Notes: generated by a model from the sequence alone, not told the origin. Positions 1 to 9,557 are shown, counted from the stretch's first letter. The stretch is DNA of 64,000 bases from Pseudomonas chlororaphis subsp. chlororaphis (GCF_003945765.1 NZ_CP027712.1:6262001-6326000); one strand, 5' to 3'. A program made the numbers and translations.

Positions 1-1135
1 ATACGTTGCCCGAGCCAGGTGTTGCCTTGAAGCCACCGGTACCCCAACCGCAGTTGAAGAACATGTTCGGCACCGGGGTCTTGGAGATGATCGGGCAGGC
101 GTCCGGGGTGGTGTCGACGATGCCGCCCCATTGGCGGTTCATGCGCACCCGCGAAAGGATCGGGAACATCTCGACGATGGCCTGGATGGTGTGCTCGATC
201 ACCGGGTACGAACCGCGCTGGCCGTAGCCGACCCAGCCGTCGATACCGGCGCCGATCACCAGGTCGCCCTTGTCGGACTGGCTGATGTAACCGTGCACCG
301 CGTTGGACATGATCACGCTGTCGATGATCGGCTTGATCGGCTCGGACACCAGCGCTTGCAGCGGGTGCGATTCGATCGGCAGGCGAAAGCCGGCGAGCTT
401 GGCCATGTGCCCGGAGTTACCGGCGGTGACCACGCCGACGCGCTTGGCGCCGATGAAGCCCTTGTTGGTTTCCACGCCGATGCACACACCGTTTTCCTTG
501 CGGAAGCCGATCACTTCGGTCTGCTGGATCAGGTCCACGCCCAGGGCGTCGGCGGCGCGGGCGAAGCCCCAGGCCACGGCGTCGTGACGGGCCACGCCGC
601 CACGGCGCTGGACGGTAGCGCCCAGCACCGGGTAGCGAGTGTTCTTGGAGCAGTCCAGGTACGGAATCTCGTCCGCCACCTGCTTGGCGTTGAGCAGCTC
701 GCCGTCCACGCCGTTGAGGCGGTTGGCGCTGACCCGACGCTCGGAATCACGGATGTCCTGCAGGGTGTGGCACAGGTTGTAGACGCCGCGCTGGGAGAAC
801 ATCACGTTGTAGTTGAGGTCCTGGGACAGGCCTTCCCACAGTTTCATCGCGTGTTCGTACAGGTGCGCCGACTCGTCCCACAAGTAGTTGGAACGCACGA
901 TGGTGGTGTTGCGCGCGGTGTTACCGCCGCCCAGCCAGCCTTTCTCGACCACGGCGACGTTGGTGATGCCGTGCTCCTTGGCCAGGTAGTAGGCGGTCGC
1001 CAGGCCATGCCCGCCACCGCCGACGATGACCACGTCGTAGACCTTTTTCGGGGTCGGCGTGCGCCACATGCGCTGCCAGTTTTCATGGTGGCTGAGGGAG
1101 TGCTTGAAGAGGCCGAAGCCCGAGTAGCGTTGCAT
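1..1135 (-). CDS. soxB: Sarcosine oxidase beta subunit (3' end outside window)
   Basis: Flavin-binding subunit of heterotetrameric sarcosine oxidase, which oxidises sarcosine to glycine and passes the one-carbon unit to tetrahydrofolate. About 378 residues are present; the family is about 416 long, so the C-terminus lies left of base 1. A dinucleotide-binding glycine cluster ([17 protein letters not shown]) lies near residues 37-51 and is followed by [11 protein letters not shown] His in [12 protein letters not shown] near residue 184 is the likely region of covalent FMN attachment (family knowledge). Of two in-frame ATGs (1141 and 1135) I chose 1135, because the upstream GGAG is 9 nt from it but only 3 nt from the other. 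It lies 23 nt downstream of glyA1, clearly one operon; soxD, soxA and soxG should follow outside the window. Confidence 0.93.
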   Translation of the reverse strand, partial: MQRYSGFGLFKHSLSHHENWQRMWRTPTPKKVYDVVIVGGGGHGLATAYYLAKEHGITNVAVVEKGWLGGGNTARNTTIVRSNYLWDESAHLYEHAMKLWEGLSQDLNYNVMFSQRGVYNLCHTLQDIRDSERRVSANRLNGVDGELLNAKQVADEIPYLDCSKNTRYPVLGATVQRRGGVARHDAVAWGFARAADALGVDLIQQTEVIGFRKENGVCIGVETNKGFIGAKRVGVVTAGNSGHMAKLAGFRLPIESHPLQALVSEPIKPIIDSVIMSNAVHGYISQSDKGDLVIGAGIDGWVGYGQRGSYPVIEHTIQAIVEMFPILSRVRMNRQWGGIVDTTPDACPIISKTPVPNMFFNCGWGTGGFKATPGSGNV

Positions 1136-1158
1136 AGTCATTTACTCCAAAACCGCAC

Positions 1159-2412
1159 TCAGCGATAAACCGGGAAGTCCGCGCACAGGGCCGATACCTG
1201 ACGAGCGACATTGGCCTCGACATCGGCATCGCCGAGGTGGTCGAGGATGTCGCAGATCCAGCCGGCCAGCTCCACGCACTGGGTAACCTTGAAGCCGCGG
1301 GTGGTCACCGCCGGGGTGCCGATACGCAGGCCGGAGGTCACGAACGGCGACTGTGGATCGTTCGGCACGGCGTTCTTGTTCACGGTGATGTGGGCGCGAC
1401 CCAGGGCGGCGTCCGCCTCCTTGCCGGTGAGGCCCTGACGGATCAGGCTGACCAGGAACAGGTGGTTGTCGGTGCCGCCGGACACTACATCGTAGCCGCG
1501 TTTGATAAATACGCCGGCCATGGCCTGGGCGTTGTCGATCACTTGCTGCTGGTAGGCCTTGAAGCCAGGCTCCAGCGCTTCCTTGAAGCACACTGCCTTG
1601 CCGGCGATCACGTGCATCAGCGGGCCGCCCTGGGCGCCCGGGAAGACCGCGGCGTTGAGCTTCTTCTCGATTTCTTCGTTGGCCTTGGCCAGGATCAGGC
1701 CGCCCCGCGGACCGCGCAGGGTCTTGTGGGTGGTGGTGGTGACCACGTCGGCGTAAGGCAGCGGGTTCGGGTACAGGCCAGCGGCGACCAGGCCGGCAAC
1801 GTGGGCCATGTCGACGAACAGCAGCGCGCCGACCTTATCGGCGATCTGGCGGAAGCGCGGGAAGTCGAGGGTCTTGGAGTAGGCCGAGAAGCCGGCGACG
1901 ATCATCTTCGGCTTGCACTCGACGGCCAGGCGCTCGACTTCGTCGTAGTCGATCAGTCCGGTGTTGGTGTCGATGCCGTACTGCACGGCGTTGTACAGCT
2001 TGCCCGAGGACGACACCTTGGCGCCGTGGGTCAGGTGGCCGCCATGGGCCAGGCTCATGCCCAGGATGGTGTCGCCGGCTTGCAGCAGGGCCAGGTACAC
2101 GGCGCTGTTGGCCGAGGAACCGGAGTGCGGCTGGACGTTGGCGTAGTCGGCGCCGAACAGTTGCTTGGCGCGCTCGATGGCTAGGGCCTCGACCTTGTCC
2201 ACGTGCTCGCAGCCGCCGTAGTAGCGCTTGCCCGGATAACCTTCGGCGTACTTGTTGGTCAGGCCGCTGCCTTGCGCTTGCATCACGCGCTTGCTGGTGT
2301 AGTTCTCCGACGCGATCAGCTCGATGTGATCTTCCTGACGTTGCTCCTCGGCATTCATGGCCGCCAGCAGTGCATCGTCATAACCCTGGATTTGGTCTTG
2401 CTTGCTGAACAT
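1159..2412 (-). CDS. glyA1: Serine hydroxymethyltransferase
   Basis: PLP enzyme interconverting glycine and serine with methylene-tetrahydrofolate. At 417 residues it is full length. The PLP lysine is K230 in [14 protein letters not shown], and the typical N-terminal SENYTS segment is at about 36-40. The start at 2412 (MFSKQDQ) has GGGAG just upstream; the reading frame continues further 5' but without family similarity. Placed directly before soxB, it uses the glycine and the one-carbon unit that sarcosine oxidase releases. In P. aeruginosa the orthologous glyA1-sox operon is controlled by SouR and GbdR (established knowledge); whether that holds here is inference. Confidence 0.95.
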   Translation of the reverse strand: MFSKQDQIQGYDDALLAAMNAEEQRQEDHIELIASENYTSKRVMQAQGSGLTNKYAEGYPGKRYYGGCEHVDKVEALAIERAKQLFGADYANVQPHSGSSANSAVYLALLQAGDTILGMSLAHGGHLTHGAKVSSSGKLYNAVQYGIDTNTGLIDYDEVERLAVECKPKMIVAGFSAYSKTLDFPRFRQIADKVGALLFVDMAHVAGLVAAGLYPNPLPYADVVTTTTHKTLRGPRGGLILAKANEEIEKKLNAAVFPGAQGGPLMHVIAGKAVCFKEALEPGFKAYQQQVIDNAQAMAGVFIKRGYDVVSGGTDNHLFLVSLIRQGLTGKEADAALGRAHITVNKNAVPNDPQSPFVTSGLRIGTPAVTTRGFKVTQCVELAGWICDILDHLGDADVEANVARQVSALCADFPVYR

Positions 2413-2684
2413 CGCGTCTCTCCCAGCGGCGGCGGTGCGCCTTTCGTCTCGGTGAGGCACGTACCCTGCGGTAGTGCCCTTTGGATGCGATGGTATGACC
2501 GGCGCTGACCGGCCAAATGCCTATGGACGCCACGCAAAGGTGCGTTTACGACATAGCCTGGCGCAGAGAGACAAATGCTTGCGGGCGCCGCGCGCCGAAG
2601 GCTCTATGTCGGTGGCTTACCCGCGCCCGCCAGCCCCCGCCACCGACCAGTGGCGCGACAAGTTTCGGGTTGGCGTGTCGCCTC
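2413..2684 (-). promoter_or_regulatory. glyA1-soxB leader and promoter region with hairpin and AraC-type half-sites
   Basis: Gene-free. Read toward glyA1, a hairpin at 2456-2478 has arms GGCACTACC and GGTA(C)GTGCC with loop GCAG, ending about 43 nt before the start codon. Further upstream, CGACATAG at 2550-2557 and CTATGTCG at 2602-2609 form an inverted pair of ATGTCG-type half-sites, reminiscent of the GTCGC half-sites near gbcA/gbcB. They could bind an AraC-family activator such as SouR or GbdR; this is inference. I see no clear riboswitch consensus. Confidence 0.4.
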
Positions 2685-2832
2685 TGTAGCCGCTGCCGAG
2701 CCTGCGAGGCTGCGCTCGAGGACGCAGTCCTCGCAAAACCTGAGCACGCGATATGCCTGGAAGAACAGGTTGCCTGGTTTTACGACCGCTTCGCGGCCGA
2801 GCGCAGCCTCGCCAGCTCGGCAGCGGCTACAG
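2685..2832. repeat. REP pair, family A (GTAGCCGCTGCCG type)
   Basis: Begins TGTAGCCGCTGCCGAG and ends CTCGGCAGCGGCTACAG, giving two inverted REP copies flanking about 110 bp. It lies between the glyA1 promoter region and the 3' end of the traX-like gene. Confidence 0.85.
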
Positions 2833-2858
2833 GGCGTTCGCAGCGACAACACTCACCG

Positions 2859-3602
2859 TCAGGCCAGCAGGTTGCGCAGCATCAGCAGCAGGAGGAAATG
2901 CCCGGGATACAGCAGATAGGCCCAGCGCCGCATCGGTGGCGGCGAAAAACCGCGCATCCGGCGCAGGATCGCCAGCCCCAGCCACGGCGCCAGCACGCAG
3001 GCGAACAGCGCCCAGGCGGCCACCTGATTACCCAGTCGCGCCGCCGGCAGCAGGCTTTGCCACTGGTTGGCCGCCAGGCACAGCAGCCCCGGCAGCAGCG
3101 CCCAGTACCAGCGGCGCTGGAGCACCAGCAACATCGCCAGCGGCAGCAAGACGCCGAACAGGCCGAACATCAGGTACCGGTCGAACAGCCCGCCGAGCAA
3201 GGCCGCGCCGATCCCCAGCCACAGCACCAGCCCGCCGCGACGCTGCCAGGCGCGGGCCACCAACAGGCCCAGGGCCAGGGTCGGCAGCACATTCAGGGTG
3301 TCGGGGCCGGGAATGTACAGCCGGTACGGCACCTCGCTGAGCAGGCTGAACAACAGCAGCCAGCCCAGGTAACGCCATTGCCCCGCGCCCTCGCGACCCA
3401 CCGCGCCGGCCCGCGCCACATTGGCCGCCAGCGCCAGGCAGAACCAGGGAAATGCCAGGCGCCCGGGCACATACAGCAGATCGAGGCTCCAGCCGACGTA
3501 GCGCAGGTGATCGAGCAGCATGCTCAGCAGCGCCAGCCACTTGAGCAGGTCCAGGGCGCCATCGCGCCGGGCGGCCAGCGGCGTCAGCAGCGGGTCTGGC
3601 AT
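2859..3602 (-). CDS. TraX-family membrane protein
   Basis: 247 residues with about seven to eight hydrophobic segments. The N-terminal signature RDGALDLLKWLALLSMLLDH (residues 13-32) is that of the TraX family (PF05857), whose plasmid F founder acetylates pilin. Chromosomal copies are widespread in pseudomonads and have no established substrate. It is divergent from ltaA, with 224 bp between them, and has no co-transcribed partner. The function is unknown beyond probable membrane acyl or acetyl transfer. Confidence 0.8.
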   Translation of the reverse strand: MPDPLLTPLAARRDGALDLLKWLALLSMLLDHLRYVGWSLDLLYVPGRLAFPWFCLALAANVARAGAVGREGAGQWRYLGWLLLFSLLSEVPYRLYIPGPDTLNVLPTLALGLLVARAWQRRGGLVLWLGIGAALLGGLFDRYLMFGLFGVLLPLAMLLVLQRRWYWALLPGLLCLAANQWQSLLPAARLGNQVAAWALFACVLAPWLGLAILRRMRGFSPPPMRRWAYLLYPGHFLLLLMLRNLLA

Positions 3603-3733
3603 ATATCCTCATGGCCTGTGCATTTTTCACCCATAAACAGAGCGTGTGCTCCCCCCTCAATCTTGGGTAAAGTGGCGCTCCACCGATCTCTGCGGGGCCT
3701 GCGCTGTCCTGCCGGCCCAGACCTCGTTGCGGA

Positions 3734-3800
3734 CGCTTTACCCAAGGGCTCCTTACCCAGGAGCGCCTTATCCGGAGCCCTTTATCGAAGGACTCCCCTC
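3734..3800 (+). repeat. Short degenerate tandem repeats upstream of ltaA
   Basis: Four consecutive 13-17 bp imperfect copies with the pattern TTTACCCAAGGGCTCC, TTACCCAGGAGCGCC, TTATCCGGAGCCC, TTTATCGAAGGACTCC sit 27-90 bp before the ltaA start codon. They probably form part of the ltaA leader or promoter. No function is known to me. Confidence 0.5.
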
Positions 3801-3826
3801 TCGGACCCTTAGCACGGAAGACGGCC

Positions 3827-4867
3827 ATGACCGACAAGAGCCAACAATTCGCCAGCGACAACTATTCCGGCATTTGCCCCGAGGCCTGGGCGGCCATGGA
3901 CCAGGCCAACCGCGGCCACGAACGCGCCTATGGCGACGACCAGTGGACCGCGCGCGCCGCCGATTATTTCCGCAAGCTGTTCGAGACCAACTGCGAGGTG
4001 TTCTTCGCCTTCAACGGCACCGCCGCCAACTCCCTGGCCCTGTCGTCGCTGTGCCAGAGTTACCACAGCGTCATCTGCTCGGAAACCGCTCACGTCGAAA
4101 CCGACGAATGCGGCGCGCCGGAATTCTTCTCCAACGGTTCCAAGCTGCTGATCGCCGGCACCGAGAACGGCAAGCTGACCCCGGACTCGATCCGCGACAT
4201 CGCCCTCAAGCGCCAGGACATCCACTACCCCAAGCCACGGGTGGTGACCCTGACCCAGGCCACCGAGGTCGGCAGCGTCTATACCCCGGAAGAAATCCGC
4301 GCCATCAGCGCCACCTGCAAGGAGCTGGGGCTGAACCTGCACATGGACGGCGCGCGCTTCTCCAACGCCTGCGCCTTCCTTGGCTGCTCGCCCGCCGACC
4401 TGACCTGGAAAGCCGGGGTCGACGTGCTGTGCTTCGGCGGTACGAAAAACGGCATGGCGGTGGGCGAGGCGATTCTGTTCTTCAACCACAAGCTGGCCGA
4501 AGACTTCGACTACCGCTGCAAGCAGGCCGGCCAGCTGGCCTCGAAGATGCGCTTCCTGTCGGCGCCCTGGGTCGGCCTGCTGGAAAACGACGCCTGGCTC
4601 AAATACGCCCGCCACGCCAACCATTGCGCGCAATTGCTGGCCGAGCTGGTGGCGGACATTCCAGGGGTGGAGCTGATGTTCCCGGTGCAGGCCAACGGCG
4701 TGTTCCTGCAACTCTCGGAACCGGCCATCGCCGCACTGACCGCCAAGGGCTGGCGCTTCTACACCTTCATCGGTAAAGGCGGCGCGCGCTTCATGTGCTC
4801 GTGGGACACCGAAGAAGCGCGGGTCCGCGAACTGGCCGCGGACATTCGCCAGGTCATGGCCGGCTGA
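3827..4867 (+). CDS. ltaA: Low-specificity L-threonine aldolase
   Basis: PLP enzyme of the beta-eliminating lyase family that cleaves L-threonine and L-allo-threonine to glycine and acetaldehyde. It has 346 residues, full length. The Schiff-base lysine is K207 in FGGTKNGM, and the cofactor aspartate is in HMDGARF (D174). The start is preceded by GGAAG 8 nt upstream. In P. aeruginosa the orthologue lies close to the sarcosine and betaine genes, as here. It links threonine breakdown to the glycine pool used by glyA1; this context role is inference. Confidence 0.93.
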   Translation: MTDKSQQFASDNYSGICPEAWAAMDQANRGHERAYGDDQWTARAADYFRKLFETNCEVFFAFNGTAANSLALSSLCQSYHSVICSETAHVETDECGAPEFFSNGSKLLIAGTENGKLTPDSIRDIALKRQDIHYPKPRVVTLTQATEVGSVYTPEEIRAISATCKELGLNLHMDGARFSNACAFLGCSPADLTWKAGVDVLCFGGTKNGMAVGEAILFFNHKLAEDFDYRCKQAGQLASKMRFLSAPWVGLLENDAWLKYARHANHCAQLLAELVADIPGVELMFPVQANGVFLQLSEPAIAALTAKGWRFYTFIGKGGARFMCSWDTEEARVRELAADIRQVMAG

Positions 4868-4929
4868 ATGCCCTCGTCGGCCTGCCGCCTCCTGTCGAGA
4901 TCGGGAGCGGTGGGCCGGCACTGCGTGAC

Positions 4930-4955
4930 ATCAGTTCACAAATTCCTGAACTGAT
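4930..4955. promoter_or_regulatory. Inverted repeat between ltaA and the permease gene
   Basis: Arms ATCAGTTCA and TGAACTGAT (9 bp) are separated by CAAATTCC and followed by TATTTCCC. It lies 63 bp after ltaA and 79 bp before the permease start. It could be a weak terminator for ltaA, but the AT-rich arms and the nearby extra ACTGATTCAAC look more like an operator for the permease-nitrilase operon. Undecided. Confidence 0.45.
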
Positions 4956-5034
4956 TATTTCCCTCCACTGATTCAACATCACAGGCGTATATCCGAGACT
5001 CCGGGGTCAATTTATAAAAACAAGGCACTGCCCC

Positions 5035-6480
5035 ATGACCAGCCTGCCCGCGGCAACGGAAAAAGCCCCGTCCCCCAGCCTCAAGATCGAAACCCGCTCC
5101 ATCGACTACGTGCCGCGCCACGAGCGCCACGGCAAGGTCTGGCACCAGGGCCCGTTCTGGTTCACCGGCAACTTCGTCCTGACCACCATGGTCACCGGCT
5201 TCACCGGCGCCGCCCTCGGCCTGAGCCTGCACTACTCGATCCTGGCCATCGTCCTCGGCGTGTGCCTGGGCACCTTCTGCATGGCCTTCCACGCCAACCA
5301 GGGGCCACGCATGGGCCTGCCGCAGATGATCCAGTCGCGGGCGCAATTCGGCCTGCGCGGGGCCATCGTGCCCTTTACCGCGGTGGTCTTCGTCTACATC
5401 GGCTTCAACGTGTTCAACGTGATCCTCGCCACCGACGCCATCAACACCGTGGTGCCTGGCGCGCGGGCGCCCTGGTACAGCCTGATGATCATCCTCGCGG
5501 TGATCATCGCTGTGGTCGGGCATGACCTGCTGCACGCCGTGCAGCGCTGGCTGACCTACATCATGATCAGCGTGCTCACCGTGCTGACCATCAGCGCGCT
5601 GATGACCCTGCAGGCCGACGCCGCCGTGGCCGACGCGCACTTCTCCTGGTCGGCGTTCCTGATCCAGCTGTCGGCGGCCGCCGGCTACCAGATCAGCTAC
5701 TCGGTGTATGTCTCGGACTATTCGCGCTACCTGCCGCACAAGACCTCGTCGCGCCAGGTGATTTTCTGGACCTACCTGGGCGCCGCGGGCTCGGCGCTGT
5801 GGCTGATGTCCCTGGGTGCCTTCCTCGCGTCCGCCCTGCCGTCCCCGGACGCCATCGGCAGCGTTCGCGAAGTCGGCAACCAGATGATCCCGGGCTTCGG
5901 CACCTTTACCGTGCTGATCGCCGTGCCCGCCTTGGTCGGCATCATGGCGGTCAACTGCTACGGCGCGATGCTCACCGGCATCAGCGCCATCGACGGCTTC
6001 CTGCAGATCCAGCCGAACCTCAAGAGCCGGGTGGTGGGCATCGCCCTGGTGGCGGTGGTGATCTTCCTGATCGCCATGAACATTCCCGACAGCTACCTGG
6101 CGAGCTTCAACACCTTCGTGCTGCTGATGCTGTATTTCCTGGTGCCCTGGACCGCGGTCAACCTGGCGGACTTCTACGTGGTGCGCAAAGGTCACTACGC
6201 CATCAGCGACATCTTCAACCCGGCCGGCATCTATGGCCGCTGGGCCATGCCCGGGCTCATCGCCTATTTCCTCGGCCTGGTCGCGATGATTCCGTTCATG
6301 TCCCTGAGCTTCTACCAGGGCCCGGCGGCCCGGGCGCTGGAGGGCGCGGACATTGCCTTTGTCATCGGCCTGGCCGTGGCCGGCGTGGCCTACTGGGCGC
6401 TGACCCGTGGCCTGGACCTGGACGCCGAGCGCCTGGCGATCCAGGCCAGCGAACGCCAACTGGAAGGAGCCGGCCAATGA
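5035..6480 (+). CDS. NCS1-family purine/cytosine-type permease
   Basis: 481 residues with about 12 hydrophobic helices. The N-terminal SIDYVPRHERHGKVWHQGPFW segment and the MVTGFTGAALGLSL helix match nucleobase-cation-symport 1 transporters of the cytosine/purine/allantoin class. The substrate cannot be read from the sequence. The stop codon overlaps the start of the downstream nitrilase-family gene (ATGA), so the two are translationally coupled and probably take up and hydrolyse one amide- or ureido-type compound (inference). Confidence 0.85.
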   Translation: MTSLPAATEKAPSPSLKIETRSIDYVPRHERHGKVWHQGPFWFTGNFVLTTMVTGFTGAALGLSLHYSILAIVLGVCLGTFCMAFHANQGPRMGLPQMIQSRAQFGLRGAIVPFTAVVFVYIGFNVFNVILATDAINTVVPGARAPWYSLMIILAVIIAVVGHDLLHAVQRWLTYIMISVLTVLTISALMTLQADAAVADAHFSWSAFLIQLSAAAGYQISYSVYVSDYSRYLPHKTSSRQVIFWTYLGAAGSALWLMSLGAFLASALPSPDAIGSVREVGNQMIPGFGTFTVLIAVPALVGIMAVNCYGAMLTGISAIDGFLQIQPNLKSRVVGIALVAVVIFLIAMNIPDSYLASFNTFVLLMLYFLVPWTAVNLADFYVVRKGHYAISDIFNPAGIYGRWAMPGLIAYFLGLVAMIPFMSLSFYQGPAARALEGADIAFVIGLAVAGVAYWALTRGLDLDAERLAIQASERQLEGAGQ

Positions 6481-7301
6481 CTGGATTGCCCACCCTGAAA
6501 GTCGCCTGCCAGCAGATCGCCCCACGGGTGGGCGAGCTCGACTACAACCGCGAGCTGGGCCAGCGGGCCATTCGCCAGGCCGCTGCCCAGGGCGCCCAGG
6601 TGGTGGTGCTGCCGGAACTGGTGCAAAGCGGTTACGTGTTCACCGATCGGCAGGAGGCGCTGGCGCTGTCCGAGGCCCTCGACGGGCCGACGCTGACCCT
6701 GTGGAAGGCCCTGGCCGCAGAGCTGCAGGTGGTGATCGTCGGCGGTTTCTGCGAGCGCCTGAATGCCGGGCAGGTGGCCAACAGCGCCGCGCTGGTCGAG
6801 CCCGAAGGACGGGTGACGGTGTATCGCAAGGCCCATCTGTGGGACCGGGAAAAGCGGGTATTCACCGTGGGCGAACAGCCGCCACCGGTGGTCGAAACCC
6901 GTTTTGGCGCGATCGCGATGCTGATCTGCTACGACCTGGAGTTCCCGGAATGGGTGCGCCTGCCCGCGCTGGCCGGCGCCGCCCTGCTCTGCGCCCCGGT
7001 CAACTGGCCGGACGGGCCACGCCCGGCGGGCGAACGCCCGGCGGAAATGGTCCGGGTCCAGGCCAACGCCGCGGTCAACCGCATGTTCATCGCTGCTTGC
7101 GACCGCTGCGGCGACGAGCGTGGTGTGGCCTGGGTCGGCGGCTCGCTGATCGTCGACGCCGACGGTTATCCGCTGGCCGGCAGCGCCCGTCATCCCCAGC
7201 AGCAACTGCTGCTGGCGGAGCTGCCCCTGGCGGACGCCCGGCACAAGCACATCAGCGCCCACAACCACGTGCATCTGGACCGCCGCCCGGCGTTGTACTG
7301 A
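6477..7301 (+). CDS. Carbon-nitrogen hydrolase (nitrilase superfamily)
   Basis: 274 residues with the complete Glu-Lys-Cys triad: E47 in VLPELVQSG, K118 in YRKAHLW and C151 in MLICYDLEFPE. The superfamily hydrolyses amides, nitriles or N-carbamoyl compounds. The short length and the DLEFPE context fit an aliphatic amidase, omega-amidase or carbamoyl-amidase branch rather than a true nitrilase. Its start overlaps the NCS1 permease stop by 4 nt. The pairing suggests import and hydrolysis of a ureide or amide; the exact substrate is unknown. Confidence 0.85.
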   Translation: MTGLPTLKVACQQIAPRVGELDYNRELGQRAIRQAAAQGAQVVVLPELVQSGYVFTDRQEALALSEALDGPTLTLWKALAAELQVVIVGGFCERLNAGQVANSAALVEPEGRVTVYRKAHLWDREKRVFTVGEQPPPVVETRFGAIAMLICYDLEFPEWVRLPALAGAALLCAPVNWPDGPRPAGERPAEMVRVQANAAVNRMFIAACDRCGDERGVAWVGGSLIVDADGYPLAGSARHPQQQLLLAELPLADARHKHISAHNHVHLDRRPALY

Positions 7302-7366
7302 GCCCTCTCCCGGCCGCAGGCAACGCCCTCGGCCCTTCGCCTTTTCGCCCCTGATCCGCGCGCGCC

Positions 7367-7392
7367 GCCAGACATGAACTAGATTGTCTGGC
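7367..7392. promoter_or_regulatory. Inverted repeat upstream of the SDR gene
   Basis: Perfect 8-bp arms GCCAGACA and TGTCTGGC are separated by 10 bp (TGAACTAGAT), ending 47 bp before the SDR start. No T-tract follows, so an operator is more likely than a terminator. Confidence 0.5.
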
Positions 7393-7439
7393 GAGCCGCT
7401 GTACCCGCTCGGATAACGACAATAATCAGGAGCGCATCC

Positions 7440-8264
7440 ATGTCCTTACAAGGCAAGACCCTGTTCATCACCGGCGCCAGTCGTGGCATCGGCCGTGAAA
7501 TCGCCCTGCGGGCGGCGCGGGACGGGGCCAATATCGTGATCGCGGCGAAAAGCGCCGACCCTCATCCCAAGCTGCCCGGCACCATCTTCAGCGTGGCCCG
7601 CGAGGTCGAGGCGGCGGGCGGCAAGGCCCTGGCGTTGCAGGTGGACGTGCGTGACGAAGAGACGGTGCGCCAGGCCCTGGCCAAGGCCGCCGAGCAGTTC
7701 GGCGGCATCGATGCGCTGGTCAACAATGCCGGGGCGATCAAGCTGACCGGGGTGCAGCACATCGAGCTCAAGCGCTTCGACCTGATGCACCAGATCAACA
7801 CCCGCGCCGTGCTGCTGTGCAGCCAGGCGGCCCTGCCCTACCTGAAAACCAGCGGTGGGCACATCCTCAACCTGTCGCCGCCGCTGAATCTGGCGAGCAA
7901 ATGGTTCGCCCAGTACAGCCCCTACACCGTGACCAAGTACGGCATGAGCATGCTGACCCTGGGCATGAGCGAGGAATTCAAGAACTACGGCATCAGCGTC
8001 AACTCGCTGTGGCCGCAGACCATGATCGCCACCGCCGCCATCGAGTTCCAGCTGGGTTCGCGCGAGTCGTTCAAACATGCGCGCACGCCGGCAATCATGG
8101 CCGACGCGGCCCACGCGATCCTTTCCAGCAGCCAGCGCCGCATCACCGGGCGCTTGCTGATCGACGAAGAAATACTGCGCGAACAGGGGGTGAGCGACTT
8201 CGCCCATTACCGCTTCGATCCCGACAGCAGCGAAACGCTGATGACGGATCTGTTTATCGATTGA
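7440..8264 (+). CDS. SDR-family oxidoreductase (HSDL2-like)
   Basis: Classical short-chain dehydrogenase of 274 residues. The cofactor motif is TGASRGIG (residues 11-18), followed by NNAG and a YTVTKYGMS active-site helix with the Tyr-x3-Lys pair. The KSADPHPKLPGT segment after the second strand and the SPPLNL in place of a plain catalytic-Ser loop match the hydroxysteroid-dehydrogenase-like-2 branch. AGGAG lies 8 nt before the ATG. It has its own upstream inverted repeat and follows the permease/amidase pair by 138 bp, so it may or may not belong to the same pathway. Substrate unknown. Confidence 0.85.
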   Translation: MSLQGKTLFITGASRGIGREIALRAARDGANIVIAAKSADPHPKLPGTIFSVAREVEAAGGKALALQVDVRDEETVRQALAKAAEQFGGIDALVNNAGAIKLTGVQHIELKRFDLMHQINTRAVLLCSQAALPYLKTSGGHILNLSPPLNLASKWFAQYSPYTVTKYGMSMLTLGMSEEFKNYGISVNSLWPQTMIATAAIEFQLGSRESFKHARTPAIMADAAHAILSSSQRRITGRLLIDEEILREQGVSDFAHYRFDPDSSETLMTDLFID

Positions 8265-8278
8265 GCGAGCGGATCAAT

Positions 8279-8439
8279 CTGTAGCCGCTGCCGAGCCCGC
8301 GAGGCTGCGAGCGAGGTGGGCGGCATTCCGACGCAGTCCTCGCAAAACCTGAACACGCGCTGTTCCAGAAAGAACGGGCTGTACGGTTTTACGACTGCTT
8401 CGCAGTCGATCGCAGCCTCGTACCTCGGCAGCGGCTACG
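8279..8439. repeat. REP pair, family A
   Basis: TGTAGCCGCTGCCGAG at the left and CTCGGCAGCGGCTACGG at the right flank about 130 bp. It lies between the convergent 3' ends of the SDR gene and gbcB, where it may act as a transcription barrier. Confidence 0.85.
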
Positions 8440-8456
8440 GGTTACCGGTCCGCCGC

Positions 8457-9557
8457 TCAATACTCGACCCGCACATCCCCCTTCGGCACGCTGCAGCAGG
8501 ACAGGATGTAGCCTTCGGCTTCGTCTTCCTCGGTGATCCCACCGTTGTGGTCCATCTCCACTTCACCGCCCAGCTTGAGCACCTTGCAGGTGCCGCAGAT
8601 GCCCATACCGCAGGCTTTGGGGATCATCAGGCCGAGCTTGGCCGCGGCGGCGTGGACGGTCTCGCCCGGCGCCACGCGGATGCTCTTGCCAGACGCGGTG
8701 AACTCCACCTGGTGCAGGTCGGCGACGTCGATTTCCGGCGCCTCGGCGGCCTGCTCGGCCTGTTCCACGGCGTCGGCACGGGCTTCCGCCGGCGTCGCGC
8801 CGAAGGATTCCTCGTGGTAGCGCGACATGTCGAAGCCGCTGGCTTCGAGCAGGCGCTTGACCGCGTTCATGTACGGCGTCGGGCCGCAGCAGAACACCTC
8901 GCGCTCGAGGAAGTCCGGCGCCATCAGCTCCAGCATCTTGTGGTTCAGGTAGCCGCGATAACCGGCCCAGGGCTCGCCCAGGCCATGTTTCTCGCAAATC
9001 AGGTGCAGGCTGAAGTTGTCGATCCGCGACGCCATGTGCTCCAGCTCGCGGTGATAGATGATGTCCTTCGGCGAACGGGCGCTGTGGATAAACACCATGT
9101 CGACATTGCCGTTGGTGTCGTAGAACCAGCGCGCCATGGACATCACCGGCGTGATGCCGACGCCGCCGCTGAGGTAGAGAACTTTCGGGCTCGGGAAGTC
9201 GATGGCGTTGAACAGCCCCACCGGCCCGTGCACCGCCAGTTCCTGGCCTTCGTGCAAGGTGTCGTGCAGCCAGTTGGAAACCTTGCCGCCCGGGACGCGC
9301 TTGATGGTCACCGAGAAACTGTATGGCACCGAGGGCGAGCTGGAAATGGTGTAGGAACGCATGATCGGCTGGCCTTCGATCTCCAGCTCCAGGGTGACGA
9401 ACTGCCCCGGCTTGAAGAAGAACATGATCGGCTGGTCGGCCATGAAACAGAAGGTGCGCACGTCCCAGGTTTCCTGGATGACTTTGACGCAACGGACGAT
9501 GTGTCGGCCATTGGCCCAGGTCTGGGTGGTTACCGGGTTCAGGAAGTTGTTGGACAT
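8457..9557 (-). CDS. gbcB: Glycine betaine demethylase, reductase component
   Basis: Electron-transfer partner of the GbcA oxygenase. It has 366 residues: an FAD-binding ferredoxin-reductase barrel (RSYTISSSP, residues 67-75), an NAD domain (LSGGVGITPVMSM, 129-141; CCGPTPYM, 223-230), a linker rich in Ala and Glu (255-275), and a C-terminal plant-type [2Fe-2S] domain with C316, C321, C324 and C354. The start at 9557 (MSNNFLNP) has GGAG 6 nt upstream; the frame extends 22 codons further but without family similarity. It is divergent from gbcA across a 330-bp control region. Confidence 0.95.
   Translation of the reverse strand: MSNNFLNPVTTQTWANGRHIVRCVKVIQETWDVRTFCFMADQPIMFFFKPGQFVTLELEIEGQPIMRSYTISSSPSVPYSFSVTIKRVPGGKVSNWLHDTLHEGQELAVHGPVGLFNAIDFPSPKVLYLSGGVGITPVMSMARWFYDTNGNVDMVFIHSARSPKDIIYHRELEHMASRIDNFSLHLICEKHGLGEPWAGYRGYLNHKMLELMAPDFLEREVFCCGPTPYMNAVKRLLEASGFDMSRYHEESFGATPAEARADAVEQAEQAAEAPEIDVADLHQVEFTASGKSIRVAPGETVHAAAAKLGLMIPKACGMGICGTCKVLKLGGEVEMDHNGGITEEDEAEGYILSCCSVPKGDVRVEY

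Noticed and set aside
2413..2560. Glycine riboswitch upstream of glyA1
   Set aside because: A hairpin and a GGGAGAG are present, but I cannot find the conserved tandem aptamer core. A covariance-model search would decide.
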